A DNA stretch of 64,000 nucleotides from positions 46,718-110,717 of the forward strand of contig JALIHJ010000065.1 of NCBI GenBank assembly GCA_022984795.1. The letters are read 5' to 3'. The position numbers and the translations under genes were made by a program. Shown here piece after piece: positions 16,374 through 26,368 of the stretch. The stretch is from Fabrea salina (Eukaryota; Ciliophora; Heterotrichea; Heterotrichida; Fabreidae). Under the pieces are notes generated by a model. It made no database searches and was not told the origin of the DNA. It saw only the letters and a list, made by a program, of their open reading frames with translations. Within the stretch, counting starts at the first letter, position 1. Each line of letters begins with the position of its first letter.

Positions 16374-17738
16374 ATGAAACTAAAACTTAAAGAAGGCACT
16401 GGAAACACTTTACTTAAGTTGGAAGTACTGCCTAACACCACCATTGCTGAAGTTGTTTCAGCAGTCAACGCTAAGCTCAACTACCCAATAGACAAAATCA
16501 ACCTTTTACTAAGCAACGACTTGCCTCTAGACATTGATAAGTCACTTAGTGACTACAACAACCCTTCTGAAGTGTTTGTGGCTACTCAGATTTGGTACAG
16601 TTACTTTTCAGAAGACCACCAAAAGCACTACTACTTTGACCCTTTGACAGAAAACACTCTTTGGGAACTTCCTGAGTGGGGAAAGGCTGTGCCCGGCCTG
16701 CAAGAAGACGACTTAGAACTCCTTAGCTGTATCAAGCCCCAACCCAAACAAGCTAAGTATTCACACTTCATAAAGCCTTCTGAGTGGCTTGAGGGCAAAA
16801 ACTACCTTGGAAGACCAGCTCGCAAACAGCTCGAAAAGTCTTACGAAAAAGAGTACTCTTACAAACAAGGCGACGACGAGTACAATATTTGGCACGACAA
16901 GTACATCAATGACAACCCTGTCAGAACAAGAACTCCAGCTGCCACTAGGTGTGATCCAGACCAAGACATAGGCTACACCAAAGCTGACCACTATGACCCC
17001 CACACTGCTTACTGGTGCCTTCACTTCGTAAGGGGTTGTTGCACAGAAGGAGCTAACTGCAGGTTCTTCCACCACATGCCTAGTTTCAAAGACTGTCAAA
17101 GAATACCTCTTCTCAAAGACATCTTTGGAAGAACAAGGCACTCTGAACACAGACAAGACATGGCAGGCATAGGTTGCTTCCAGAAAGAATGCAAAACTCT
17201 TTGTGTGGTAGACATCAAACTGCCCCCAGTGGAAGACCCCATAAAGCAAGTCAATGAAATGCTTTGGAAGCATTTTTCTTTGTGGGGCAGAGTTGAGGAC
17301 GTGTTGTTCATTCCTTCTAAAACACAAGCATTTGTTAAGTACTACCACAGATGCTACGCAGAAATAGCCAAAGAAGCAATGACCAACCAAACACTTGACT
17401 TCGACGAGATGCTAGGAATCAAGTGGGCCAATGACGACCCGGACCCAAGCAGAGAAAGTCAGTTCAGTGAAGCCTGGCACAAAGCCCAAATCCACAAAGA
17501 AAGACAAATCAAAGCCAAAACTAAACAACCCAAGCAAAAGAAAACTCATGACTACCAACTTCCAAAAAAGTTGCCTCCACCTGTCGACGTGACAGAGCTC
17601 GAAGCCCAAACAGAAGAAAACACCAAAGCCAAACAAGAGTCTGACAGGATGCAACAACTCTTAGACAGAATACAGCGTGAACAACCTGATGTGCTGCCTG
17701 AAATAATATTCCCTGCCAACTTGTTTGATAATAAATAA
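16374..17738 (+). CDS. CWC2: CWC2-like splicing factor with ubiquitin-like and WW N-terminus
   Basis: 454 aa. ATG 16374 is preferred to a TTG three codons upstream. Residues about 1-70 look like a ubiquitin fold (LKEGTGNTLLKLEV, then PSEVFVATQ). Residues about 75-110 are a WW domain (WYSYFSEDHQKHYYFDPLTE, with TLWELP). The rest matches CWC2/RBM22: GRPARKQLE, YNIWHDKYINDN, a CCCH finger (C-x7-C-x5-C-x3-H in CLHFVRGCCTEGANCRFFH) and DIFGRTRHSEHRQDMAGIG. CWC2 is in the PRP19 complex and contacts the U6 and snRNA catalytic core. The ubiquitin-like plus WW addition is unusual. The next small ORF begins inside the stop codon (TAATG). Confidence 0.85.
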   Translation: MKLKLKEGTGNTLLKLEVLPNTTIAEVVSAVNAKLNYPIDKINLLLSNDLPLDIDKSLSDYNNPSEVFVATQIWYSYFSEDHQKHYYFDPLTENTLWELPEWGKAVPGLQEDDLELLSCIKPQPKQAKYSHFIKPSEWLEGKNYLGRPARKQLEKSYEKEYSYKQGDDEYNIWHDKYINDNPVRTRTPAATRCDPDQDIGYTKADHYDPHTAYWCLHFVRGCCTEGANCRFFHHMPSFKDCQRIPLLKDIFGRTRHSEHRQDMAGIGCFQKECKTLCVVDIKLPPVEDPIKQVNEMLWKHFSLWGRVEDVLFIPSKTQAFVKYYHRCYAEIAKEAMTNQTLDFDEMLGIKWANDDPDPSRESQFSEAWHKAQIHKERQIKAKTKQPKQKKTHDYQLPKKLPPPVDVTELEAQTEENTKAKQESDRMQQLLDRIQREQPDVLPEIIFPANLFDNK

Positions 17739-17983
17739 TGATGAGTATCTTCGGCAAAAGACACACAGATACCCAATCTAGTGCCAAGAAGTACAAAGTT
17801 GCAACAAGGATCTTGTTTCTAAGCACCTTTGAAAAGCATTACCCCAAAAGACGCCTTTCTAAAGGCTTTACTTTGAGCAAACGCTTGAGAACAAACAACT
17901 TCAGAAGCTTTAAAGTGAACTTTTCGGTCAAAGACGAGTTAATTAGTTTTTCGAGGCCTTGTGAAGTCATCATTAAGGTTTAG
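17738..17983 (+). CDS. 81-aa basic protein, starts overlapping the CWC2 stop
   Basis: Open frame MMSIFGKRHTDTQ... to TAG at 17981. The first ATG uses the last A of the CWC2 TAA, giving TAATG; a second ATG follows at 17741. The product is basic, with runs such as KHYPKRRLSKGF and SKRLRT, no membrane span and no known family. Its 3' end overlaps the convergent KNL1-like gene by 11 bases (17973-17983). Real coding is likely from its length and codon use but not proven; termination-reinitiation from the CWC2 mRNA is possible. Confidence 0.5.
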   Translation: MMSIFGKRHTDTQSSAKKYKVATRILFLSTFEKHYPKRRLSKGFTLSKRLRTNNFRSFKVNFSVKDELISFSRPCEVIIKV

Positions 17984-18842
17984 AGTTAATTACTTTGAAA
18001 ATCCTAATGAAGTGCATTGGGACTTCGTACTTAGAAAGGTCAGAAATGTCACAGTTCAGAATGTGGTTAGAAGGCAACTTGTTAGTTAAAGGTTTGTAAC
18101 TAGTAACTTTGTTACTTAGTTGCATTTGGAATTCAAAGTCTTTATCTAAAGCAGTGCACTTAAAAAGCCCCTTTGAAACTTCCCAGGACTTTAAATGCAG
18201 TAGTGTTTCAAACATCTCCACAAGCTTAGACTTTTCAGTAGACAACTTTTTAAGGCTGTTTAAAGAGTCATCTTTTTTAAGGGACTCTAAAGAGTCCTCC
18301 AGTATCTGTTGTTCTACTTTGAGTTTGTGTATTTCTTTTTCGTTGGAAACTTGGCCTTTGTAAGAATCGACTTCTAAACTTTTGATTTGGTTCGAAAGCA
18401 AGTTGATTTCTTGGGTTTGGAACTGAATATCTTCTTCTGAGGGCGCAGAAGTGTCTATTCCTAGTTCTTTGACTGACTCAAGAGTCTTTTTGTAGTGCTT
18501 AGTGAAGTCATTGTAAAGGGTGTCTAGAGAGTCCTGCACCCTTTGGGATAAGTAGTTTACTGCTAAGAACTCGTTCTCGGCTTCTAGCAGCTGGGGTGGG
18601 GGAACTTCTATGCTTTCAGTTGGTTTCTTTAGAGGCGATATTTCGTACTCCTGCTTGCCTCCAAAAGAAACGCGCTTTTTAACACTCTCTCTTTTCTTGA
18701 AGTTGCTGTTCTGAGTGGACTCTTTTTCTGAGGAGGTTTCTTCTATTTGGGTGCCTAAAATGCTTCTTGTCTGTCTTTTAAGGCAGGTGATGTCTATCTG
18801 GGATGCTTGGACAGTAAAAGAGTTTTCTGGGGTGTTTTCCAT
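17973..18842 (-). CDS. KNL1/Spc105-like kinetochore candidate
   Basis: 289 aa. Near residue 58 it has KKRVSFGG, the RVSF PP1-docking motif found at the N-terminus of KNL1, preceded by RSILGTQ, similar to the SILK motif that precedes it in KNL1. A coiled coil runs from about 95 to 215 and the C-terminal 75 residues look like a mixed alpha/beta domain, in the place of the RWD pair of KNL1. It is far shorter than animal KNL1 and has no clear MELT repeats. Evidence is motif order only. Other PP1-binding coiled-coil proteins would also fit. Overlaps the small 81-aa gene by 11 bases at the 3' end. Confidence 0.4.
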   Translation of the reverse strand: MENTPENSFTVQASQIDITCLKRQTRSILGTQIEETSSEKESTQNSNFKKRESVKKRVSFGGKQEYEISPLKKPTESIEVPPPQLLEAENEFLAVNYLSQRVQDSLDTLYNDFTKHYKKTLESVKELGIDTSAPSEEDIQFQTQEINLLSNQIKSLEVDSYKGQVSNEKEIHKLKVEQQILEDSLESLKKDDSLNSLKKLSTEKSKLVEMFETLLHLKSWEVSKGLFKCTALDKDFEFQMQLSNKVTSYKPLTNKLPSNHILNCDISDLSKYEVPMHFIRIFKVINSKP

Positions 18843-18862
18843 AGTTATAATATTAAATCAGC

Positions 18863-21800
18863 ATGAAAAGAGCGTTATTTGCCTTTTTGGTAGTCAACAT
18901 CGTACAAGCAGTTTGCCCTGCTAATTGCAATAGCTGTGGATCAGGTGTGGACAGCTGCACAGACTGCTCTGGAAACTATTACTTGACCCAAGGCATGTGC
19001 ATCAATTACTGCCCCACTGGGTTCACGCAAAGTGCTGGACAATGCAATCTTTCAGATGACTTTGCATTCCACCTAGAGCTTGGAAACGTGATTGCCGATA
19101 TTGTGCGCGATAAGCGCAGTTCTATTCCAGTCTTAACTGGCAAAGACAACAAGTTTTACCCCAACTACGATGCAACTGACCCCATTGCCTCAAAAGGAAG
19201 AGGGTACTATTTTAATGGAGTTTCTAGCTATATGCAGTTGCCTCCTCATACTTATGATGAAGGCAAGCAATTATCACTAGCACCTAAGTTTACTATAGTA
19301 CTTTGGACTATGGTTAAGTCTTATCCAGCAGAGTTCCTTAACATAGAAAGGACTAGTGATACTCTTGCTCAGTTTTCACTTTATGGGTCAAGTGGGGGAT
19401 ATTTAAAACTGAAAATTCAGATGAATCAAGGCACTGTGGATACATTAACTGTTACTGGTGGAGTTGTTGACCAGTGGATGTTTTTAGTAGCTAGATCTTA
19501 TGTGGAAGGTCTTAACTACAAAGTATCCATTTCAACCGATGAAAATACTCCTGTAGTTAGAAACTTTGGAAGTGAGTTCTACCAAGATCTCACTACTAGC
19601 TACACTTCCATTTTTGGAGCTCACTACGATGGGCCTTCAATAATCCATTTTTTGCATGCTTTTGTATGGGACCTAAAGATCTACAATTCTGAGCATGACC
19701 CTTCAATTCTACTAAAGTCAACTGGCTGCACAGGAGGGTGCAGTTACTGTCCGGGTAACTCAGGCGAATGCTTGTCCACCTGCTCTATAGAAGAGTACTG
19801 GGATAAAGAAACTAGTTCATGCAAGCCATGCCACGCTAACTGCCAAAATGGTTGTGTAAGAAACGACCCTTCATGCAACTTATGCTACAGTGAAAGATGC
19901 AGTACCTGTGAAGACCCTTCTACCTGCTTGGCCTGCAGTGACACTAACTCCAGTCCTCCTTATTGCGACTGTAACCCTGGTTATTTTCCAGACCCTACTA
20001 CCCAAGTTTGTGAGCCCTGCATTGCAAACTGTCGATGCTTGCACTAACTCAAAGTTCAACCAGTGCACTGAGTGTTCAGCCAACTACTACTTAGTTAACC
20101 AAGTGTGTCACCCTTTCTGTCCTTCTGGCTACTCTGTTAGTAATGGAGTATGTGAGTTATCAGAGAGCTTTGTGTTTCACTTTGAGCCTCATTCTATAGA
20201 AGACATTGTAACCGACTCGAAGTCTTCAATACCTCTTTCAACTGGAGTTGACTCTTCTTTTTATCCAAAAACTACTCACGAAGATCCTTACCCGACACAA
20301 GGCAGAGGATATTTTTTCACCGGTGCTTCACACATGCAGTACGAATGCGGGGTAAACTGCGATCCTAGTCTTGTGATATCTCCTGAGTTCACTTTAACTG
20401 CTTGGGTCAAACCAACATCTAGTTCAGGAACTATATTTGCAAAGCAAAAAAAAGGCTCTTTTGCTAAAACAGTTTCACTTGGAATAGATTCAGACTATGT
20501 GAAACTAGACCTGGAGATTAAGGATTATGATCCAGTCTATAAATGCTTTTTCCCGGAAGGCTGGAACTTTGTAGCTGTTTCAACAAGCGTAAGCTCAGAA
20601 ATCGAAGCCCGTATCCAAACAAACACTACCTGCAGTGACTTAATTAGCTTGGGAGAGAACTGGCTAAAAGATGCCCAAGACAACTACTTCATAGTGATAG
20701 GTGCTAGTTTATCTGGGACCAATAGTTTCACTAACTTCTTTTCGGGATTCATATGGGAAATAAGGCTTTACAACCAAGCAAAGAACCCCAATGCTTTAGT
20801 GAAGTCTTCAGGATGTGAAGACTGTACTCACTGCCCATTTAGCCATGAGTGCCTATCAAGTTGTCCCCTACACCACTTTTGGAATGGAAGATTCTGTCAG
20901 AAGTGTAGATCTCAAGCGAACAAAGGCTGTGCAAATCCAACTTTTAAAGCTACTCTAACAGTGGAGACTGACAACTCATTAAGTCTAAAGTTCTCAGAAG
21001 ACTTAAAAGCGTCCTTAGAAAGAAGCGATTTTAGAATAGAGTTGCAAAACAAAACCATCAAATACGACTACAGTTTAGAAGAACTCAGTCTGAACGACTA
21101 CAAAATAAACATGGAATTCGATTCCTTTGTTTCAGAAGGAGAACCTGCTGAGCTAAGTTTCACAACTGAAGTTTTAAGCGAATTCAACAGCACTTTAGAA
21201 AAGAATTCAATCCAAACTGAACTTTATGAATATGATTTAGCTAGTGTCAAAACTCAACAGGCCAAAGAACAAGCACAAATTCTTAGTGCAGGATCAGGAG
21301 CAATCATGATTATTTTTAGCTTACTCAACACTAATCCTTCAACTTTATGGAAGTTAGCTAACACCCTAGATATTCTATACTACATAACTCTAAGCAACAA
21401 TCCCTTAACACCCAACACTAGGGGCTTCTTTCAAGGAATGGACTTACTAGAGTCCTTTAAAGCTTACCTAGAGTATGGCTTAAAAGCAGCTGTAAAAACC
21501 CAGCCTACAAAATACCTCCCTAATCTTCCAGTCTACTTATTTGTAAGGGTAGCTGCAAATAATATATTCGTTATGTTGGTTCTGTTAGCAATGATGCCTT
21601 TTGTATGGAGTTTATCAAAGCTAAAACTTGGAAAAGTCCAAATAAAACTTAAAAGCCTTTTAAAGGATTACAAGTATAACACCTTTATAAGGTACTGGAT
21701 GCAATCCTACTTGGATATGCTGATAGCTTGTTTCATCCAGTTGTTGGTGCTCCCAGATGGCTTGGAAATCCTAAGTTACCTACTGGCTTGCTTAGTAACT

Positions 21801-22451
21801 TTCTTAGCAGTAGTTACTCCAGTAGCTTTGCACTTCTTCAACAGAAAATACAAAAGCCAGATAATTACTCTAGGGGAAGAGTCTGTCTTTTACCTTACTT
21901 ACGGAACTTTGTTTTATGAATTCAAGCAGAAATTCGGGGCTGCATACTATTATTTTGTGTTTACCCTTATGAGACTAGGACTTGCCGCAAGTTTAATCTT
22001 TTTAAATGACTACCTCTACATTCAAGCTGCTGTTAACACTGGAGTAGTCCTGGTCCATACTATTTTCATCTGGATAGTGAGGCCTTACTCCGAGAAAAGC
22101 CAGCAGATCACAAGTGACTTAACTGAAGGAGCAGTTCTTGCAGTGTTTGCTTTAACAATTTCTTTTCTGAACAGTGAGTGGCAAAGCAGTTTCTACAGAG
22201 TAGAACAAGCAATTATTTACACTGTTACAGGAGTTCTTTTGTTTCAAACTTCAGTAGCTATGTTTGGCGTAGGCTACAGAGTTTATTCTTACTTTAAAAG
22301 CAAAAGACAAGCCAGAGTGGCTGACTTGAGACGTAGTAACTTTACAGCAATAGAGATGTTGGACTTAAATGGTGAACCACAAAGTCCAGAAGTAGTCAGT
22401 GCTGGTGTGAGGCCTCTAGAGTTCTTCAGAAGAAAAGATAATATAAGCTAA
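18863..22451 (+). pseudogene. Cys-rich/LamG-type membrane protein, duplicated module, one frameshift
   Basis: The frame from ATG 18863 (signal peptide KRALFAFLVVNIVQA) stops at TAA 20045-20047. A second frame continues the same domain from about 20034 to 22451. Skipping one base (C at 20033) joins them in frame, 1195 aa in total. The join restores a Cys-rich motif aligning with the first copy: ANCNSCGSGVDSCTDCSGNY versus ANCDACTNSKFNQCTECSA. Each copy continues with a LamG-like jellyroll (RGYYFNG and RGYFFTG blocks). The C-terminal half has several membrane spans, like the paralogue at 22658. Either a real frameshift, a programmed +1 shift, or a sequencing/assembly error. A GT-AG intron of 16 bases is not present here. 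Confidence 0.7.
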
Positions 22452-22657
22452 ATTGAAGTAAGACTTTAAAACTAGAAACTTTTGATTTAATAATAAGTAT
22501 TTATTTGTGATTTCTTTTGTCTCTTAATTTAACCCTTTATTGAGCATTTGCTCGAGAGAAAACTACTTGTTGAATAAATTCCAAAATGGGTTAACTACTA
22601 TTTCCAATTTTCATAGAACCCATTATAAGTAGTCAGAGCGTAATATTTGTAATTTAA

Positions 22658-25600
22658 ATGATTGGAGCATTTTTAGTTTTGTGCTTGATACTTCAAATTG
22701 AGTCTCTAGAGCTGTTAGGCTTTAAAACTTCTGGAAAGCTAATCACTCTAGACTCTGAAATTCAAGTGCCTTCAGAAGCCCAGATTCTAAAGACTGACTC
22801 TGTTAAACTGAAGGCTGTTCTAGAGTTGAACTCCACAAAGGTCTTTTACAGCCATGAACTCCTTAGGTCTGAAGTTTGTGACTCTTTAGAAGTAGAGCTC
22901 GGGAGTGGGATAATTGACTACAACTTAGATTTTACTTTAAGCTTAAGCAATAGCATCAGGGTGGACTGTAGTGGTCATAAGGCTAGAAAACTCTTGTCAA
23001 GTTCCAGAGTTGAGTATGGCAGGGTAACTGCCTTCGAAAGAAATAGTCCAACCAGAGTGTATTTTAGCCAAGCATTTGAGAGCCCCATAGTTATAGCAAT
23101 GGTTAACACTCACAATGGTAATGAGTCTGTGACCTGCAGAATAAACAACCTTAATTCTACTGGTTTTGACGTTTTTCTGCAGCCGGCTTTAGAAAAGCCT
23201 CAAATCCACTCAGAAGAAAAGGTTGGGTACTTTGTAGTGGACTTGGACTTCCTTCCCAGCTACATAGAAGCTGGAAAGCTTAGACTAAATGAAAGGCGTA
23301 GTTACAAAACGGTAAACTTTTCAAAAACCTACGATTCGGAGCCTGTTCTTTTAGCTTTTATCCAGAGTCTAAATAACTCTGGAATGATAGTAACTACTGT
23401 AAAGAACCATACCTCCAAAAGCTTTGAAATTGGTTTAGACAACTTAGAAACTGAAGACTCAATAGATAAAGATGAAGAAGTGGGCTGGGTGGCTGTTTCA
23501 GCTGGAGTTTATCACCACAACTTTGAGTTCGGAAGAACGGATAATAAAGTTACTCATGAAAAGTTCACTGTGGAAACTAATTACTCTTACCCAGGTGTAC
23601 TTACTGCTGTAGCTTCTATGAATACTTTGGATGGAGGAGACGGAGGTTACGTAAGAGGTTACTTCAGTGACTCTCAAAATACAATCCAGTTCCATGTAGA
23701 AGAAGATCAAGTTAAGGATGGAACAGGTCATACAACTGAAATAGTATCCTGGCTAGCATTCTACACCAGTGAATGCTACTACATTTATGGCGTGTGTCAG
23801 GCATTCTGCCCCACAGGTTTCACTGCCAACTTAAGTTCATGCATACAAGACTCGGCCTTTGTGTTTCACTTGATTTTAGAAGAACCAAGTGACACAATTT
23901 ACGACAAAGTGCAAAGCATTCCAGTGCACACAGGAGAAGACACTTCATTCTACCCACATTACGATGCCTCAGACCCCTGGGCAACCGAGCGCCGTGGCTA
24001 CTACTTTAGCGGTTCTGCTTACATGTGCACTGGAGACACCCCTCGACTTTCAATAGCTCCACACTTTACAATCATAGTGTGGATTCGTCCAGACAACGAC
24101 TTTAACAACCAGGTTGTTTTCTTGAAATCAACTGGAGCTCAGAGTATGCTAGAACTGAGCATTGATTCCGGGAGTCCCAAACTAAAAGTGTTCCCAGAAA
24201 ACGGAGAATACTACAGCTACACCCATAGTAACTCTTTAGAAACTAAAAACTGGAACTTTGTGTACGCAAAGAGTTATGTGCAGGATTACTTGTTGACTTT
24301 AAGTATAGGGTTCAATACCAATCAAGAAGAGTTAAGTACTTCAAGTAAAAACACTTGGTTCCAGGACATTCAAGAAGGGTATACAATAACAATAGGATCT
24401 AAAGTTGATTCAGAATTCTACACTGGGTTTATTTACGAACTCAGAATCTACAACGATAACTTTGAAGTTAGCTCTCTTTTCACTGACTCTTGCTCAGAGA
24501 GTTGTTCAGTGTGTCCAGAAAATGACTGCATAGTTTCATGCGACATAGATCAATGGTGGACTGGAAATGCTTACAATTCCTGTGAGTCTTGCGAAAAGTG
24601 CCCTGAGAAATGTCAAATGAACCCTAATTACTATGATGGAGGCTTGTGTGAATTCAGTAACTCTACATTCAATGAAACAAATTCTGATTTAGTTTGCAAA
24701 AATGGAACTTACTTAGAAGGCTCCCAATGCCTAGAATGCAAACCACTATGCGCTGCTTGCAACAACTCTGAAACCTGCTTAAGCTGTGTAAAAAACGCTG
24801 TGCTAACTAAAAACTCCACATGCAACTGCCAAGAAGGCTACAAAAGCAAAGGTAACTTCTGTGAAAAGCAGTACTTTTACGCAAACTTAAAAGTGACAAA
24901 CGGAAACTACCTGAACTTAACTTTTACTAGTCCACCCAGTAAAAACCTAACAAAAAAAGACTGCTTAGTTAAGCTTCTAAACGAAAGCATCGACTTCAAG
25001 TACTCCATGGAAAAAACAAACAACCAGTCTTACTACTTAAGTTTGGCTTTTGAGACTTTTGTGAACAAGAATGAAGTTGTTTACTTAGAGTTCCTCTCAG
25101 AAATAACTAGCTCAGATAAAGAATTTTTGTACAACAAAACTCTACAGGGACTCTTGCACGAATTCAACCCTAACGAGAAAAAAGCTAAGGAAGGAGCCAG
25201 AATAGGTGAAAACTTAATGACTGCAGCTCTAACCATGGGAATAGCAACAGCTATGGTGAACCCTAACCCTGCAAGTTTTTGGTCGCTCATCAACACTATC
25301 CAGGTGCTGCACTTTATTCCTATGGCAAGCATCCCTATAACTCCTATGCTTGCTGGGTTCTTTAAGTCTTTTGACCAGCTAGGGTTTGTTCCCAACCTCT
25401 TTGAATATATCTTTGAAAAAAGTCCTAACCAACACCAGAACTCCTTAGCTTACGGCTACGAGTCAAACTTATTCTTGCTGAACGCAGGCGAACCCATCTC
25501 TATGGTTTTGTTTATACTGTTGATATGGCCTTTTTTGTTTGGCTTATCGAAAATCAAGTGCCTTAAAAAAGGAGTTTCAAAGTTCCTAAACAACTACAAG

Positions 25601-26362
25601 TTCGGAGTGCCGCTAAGGTTTGTGATGAACGGGTACTTAGAACTGGCAATAGCTGTTTTCATCCAGTTCTACATTACTTCTATAAGCGGAGCAGTTAACA
25701 TTCTGAACTTATGTATTGCGGTGTGCTTTTGTGTGGTGCAAGTAGTGTTTCCTTTCTGGGCTTTTAGATTCACAACTAAAAGGAAAGTAGAAATCTGTAA
25801 ACTTTCAGAAAAGTCAGCTTTTTACAGGTTTTGGGGTTCTCTTTACTGTGAGTTTAAGGTAGAAGAAGCTTCTAAAGCTAAGTACTTTTACGTGGTTTTC
25901 ACTTTCCATAAACTATTGTACTCTGCCAACCTGGTATTTATGTATCAACTTCCTTTAGTGCAAGCATTTGTAAACTGTGGACTGATGCTGGGATTCTTTA
26001 TCTATATTTTTGCAGTGAAGCCTTACCCAGAACCTATTACTCAAGCATCTAACTCAGTGGTTAGTTTTGGAATATTTTTAGTATTCTGTTTGGTGAGTTA
26101 CTTCTTGTTTGAAGAAAGAAACCATGAAGAAGAATTTGAGTACACTATTCTCTACCTTGATGTAGCTTTGGTGCTTATACAAGTGCTAGCTTCACTCTTA
26201 GTGTCTTTAAACACCATATACCAGATTGTTAAGGAAAAGCAGCCTGAACAAGTTAAGTTCAGCACAGGCCAAATGGGGAGTGCCCCTATTTCTCCTGAAA
26301 CTGACTCAAACTACGAGTGCAGAGAACTAGACTTCTTCAGAAGAAGAAGACCTTTAGACTAA
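22658..26362 (+). CDS. Large signal-peptide, LamG-type, multi-span membrane protein
   Basis: 1234 aa, paralogue of the preceding gene. Signal peptide MIGAFLVLCLILQIESLE. About residues 100-370 form a repeated beta-type extracellular domain (FSQAFESPIVIAMVN, then FSKTYDSEPVLLAFIQ) resembling H-type lectin repeats, which is only a fold-level suggestion. Then CxxFCPTGFTAN, a LamG-like jellyroll with RGYYFSGSAYM, Cys-rich growth-factor-receptor-like repeats, and about eight hydrophobic spans in the last 400 residues. A cytoplasmic tail follows, ending ELDFFRRRRPLD. The preceding gene ends PLEFFRRKDNIS, a shared tail motif. Probably a surface receptor, adhesion or sensing protein. Function unknown. 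Confidence 0.8.
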   Translation: MIGAFLVLCLILQIESLELLGFKTSGKLITLDSEIQVPSEAQILKTDSVKLKAVLELNSTKVFYSHELLRSEVCDSLEVELGSGIIDYNLDFTLSLSNSIRVDCSGHKARKLLSSSRVEYGRVTAFERNSPTRVYFSQAFESPIVIAMVNTHNGNESVTCRINNLNSTGFDVFLQPALEKPQIHSEEKVGYFVVDLDFLPSYIEAGKLRLNERRSYKTVNFSKTYDSEPVLLAFIQSLNNSGMIVTTVKNHTSKSFEIGLDNLETEDSIDKDEEVGWVAVSAGVYHHNFEFGRTDNKVTHEKFTVETNYSYPGVLTAVASMNTLDGGDGGYVRGYFSDSQNTIQFHVEEDQVKDGTGHTTEIVSWLAFYTSECYYIYGVCQAFCPTGFTANLSSCIQDSAFVFHLILEEPSDTIYDKVQSIPVHTGEDTSFYPHYDASDPWATERRGYYFSGSAYMCTGDTPRLSIAPHFTIIVWIRPDNDFNNQVVFLKSTGAQSMLELSIDSGSPKLKVFPENGEYYSYTHSNSLETKNWNFVYAKSYVQDYLLTLSIGFNTNQEELSTSSKNTWFQDIQEGYTITIGSKVDSEFYTGFIYELRIYNDNFEVSSLFTDSCSESCSVCPENDCIVSCDIDQWWTGNAYNSCESCEKCPEKCQMNPNYYDGGLCEFSNSTFNETNSDLVCKNGTYLEGSQCLECKPLCAACNNSETCLSCVKNAVLTKNSTCNCQEGYKSKGNFCEKQYFYANLKVTNGNYLNLTFTSPPSKNLTKKDCLVKLLNESIDFKYSMEKTNNQSYYLSLAFETFVNKNEVVYLEFLSEITSSDKEFLYNKTLQGLLHEFNPNEKKAKEGARIGENLMTAALTMGIATAMVNPNPASFWSLINTIQVLHFIPMASIPITPMLAGFFKSFDQLGFVPNLFEYIFEKSPNQHQNSLAYGYESNLFLLNAGEPISMVLFILLIWPFLFGLSKIKCLKKGVSKFLNNYKFGVPLRFVMNGYLELAIAVFIQFYITSISGAVNILNLCIAVCFCVVQVVFPFWAFRFTTKRKVEICKLSEKSAFYRFWGSLYCEFKVEEASKAKYFYVVFTFHKLLYSANLVFMYQLPLVQAFVNCGLMLGFFIYIFAVKPYPEPITQASNSVVSFGIFLVFCLVSYFLFEERNHEEEFEYTILYLDVALVLIQVLASLLVSLNTIYQIVKEKQPEQVKFSTGQMGSAPISPETDSNYECRELDFFRRRRPLD

Positions 26363-26368
26363 ATAAAT

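Noticed and set aside
19890-20047. A hidden intron to explain the frame change in the LamG gene
   Set aside because: No GT-AG segment of 16 bases (or 13 or 19) with the usual features exists near the break; a one-base shift is simpler.
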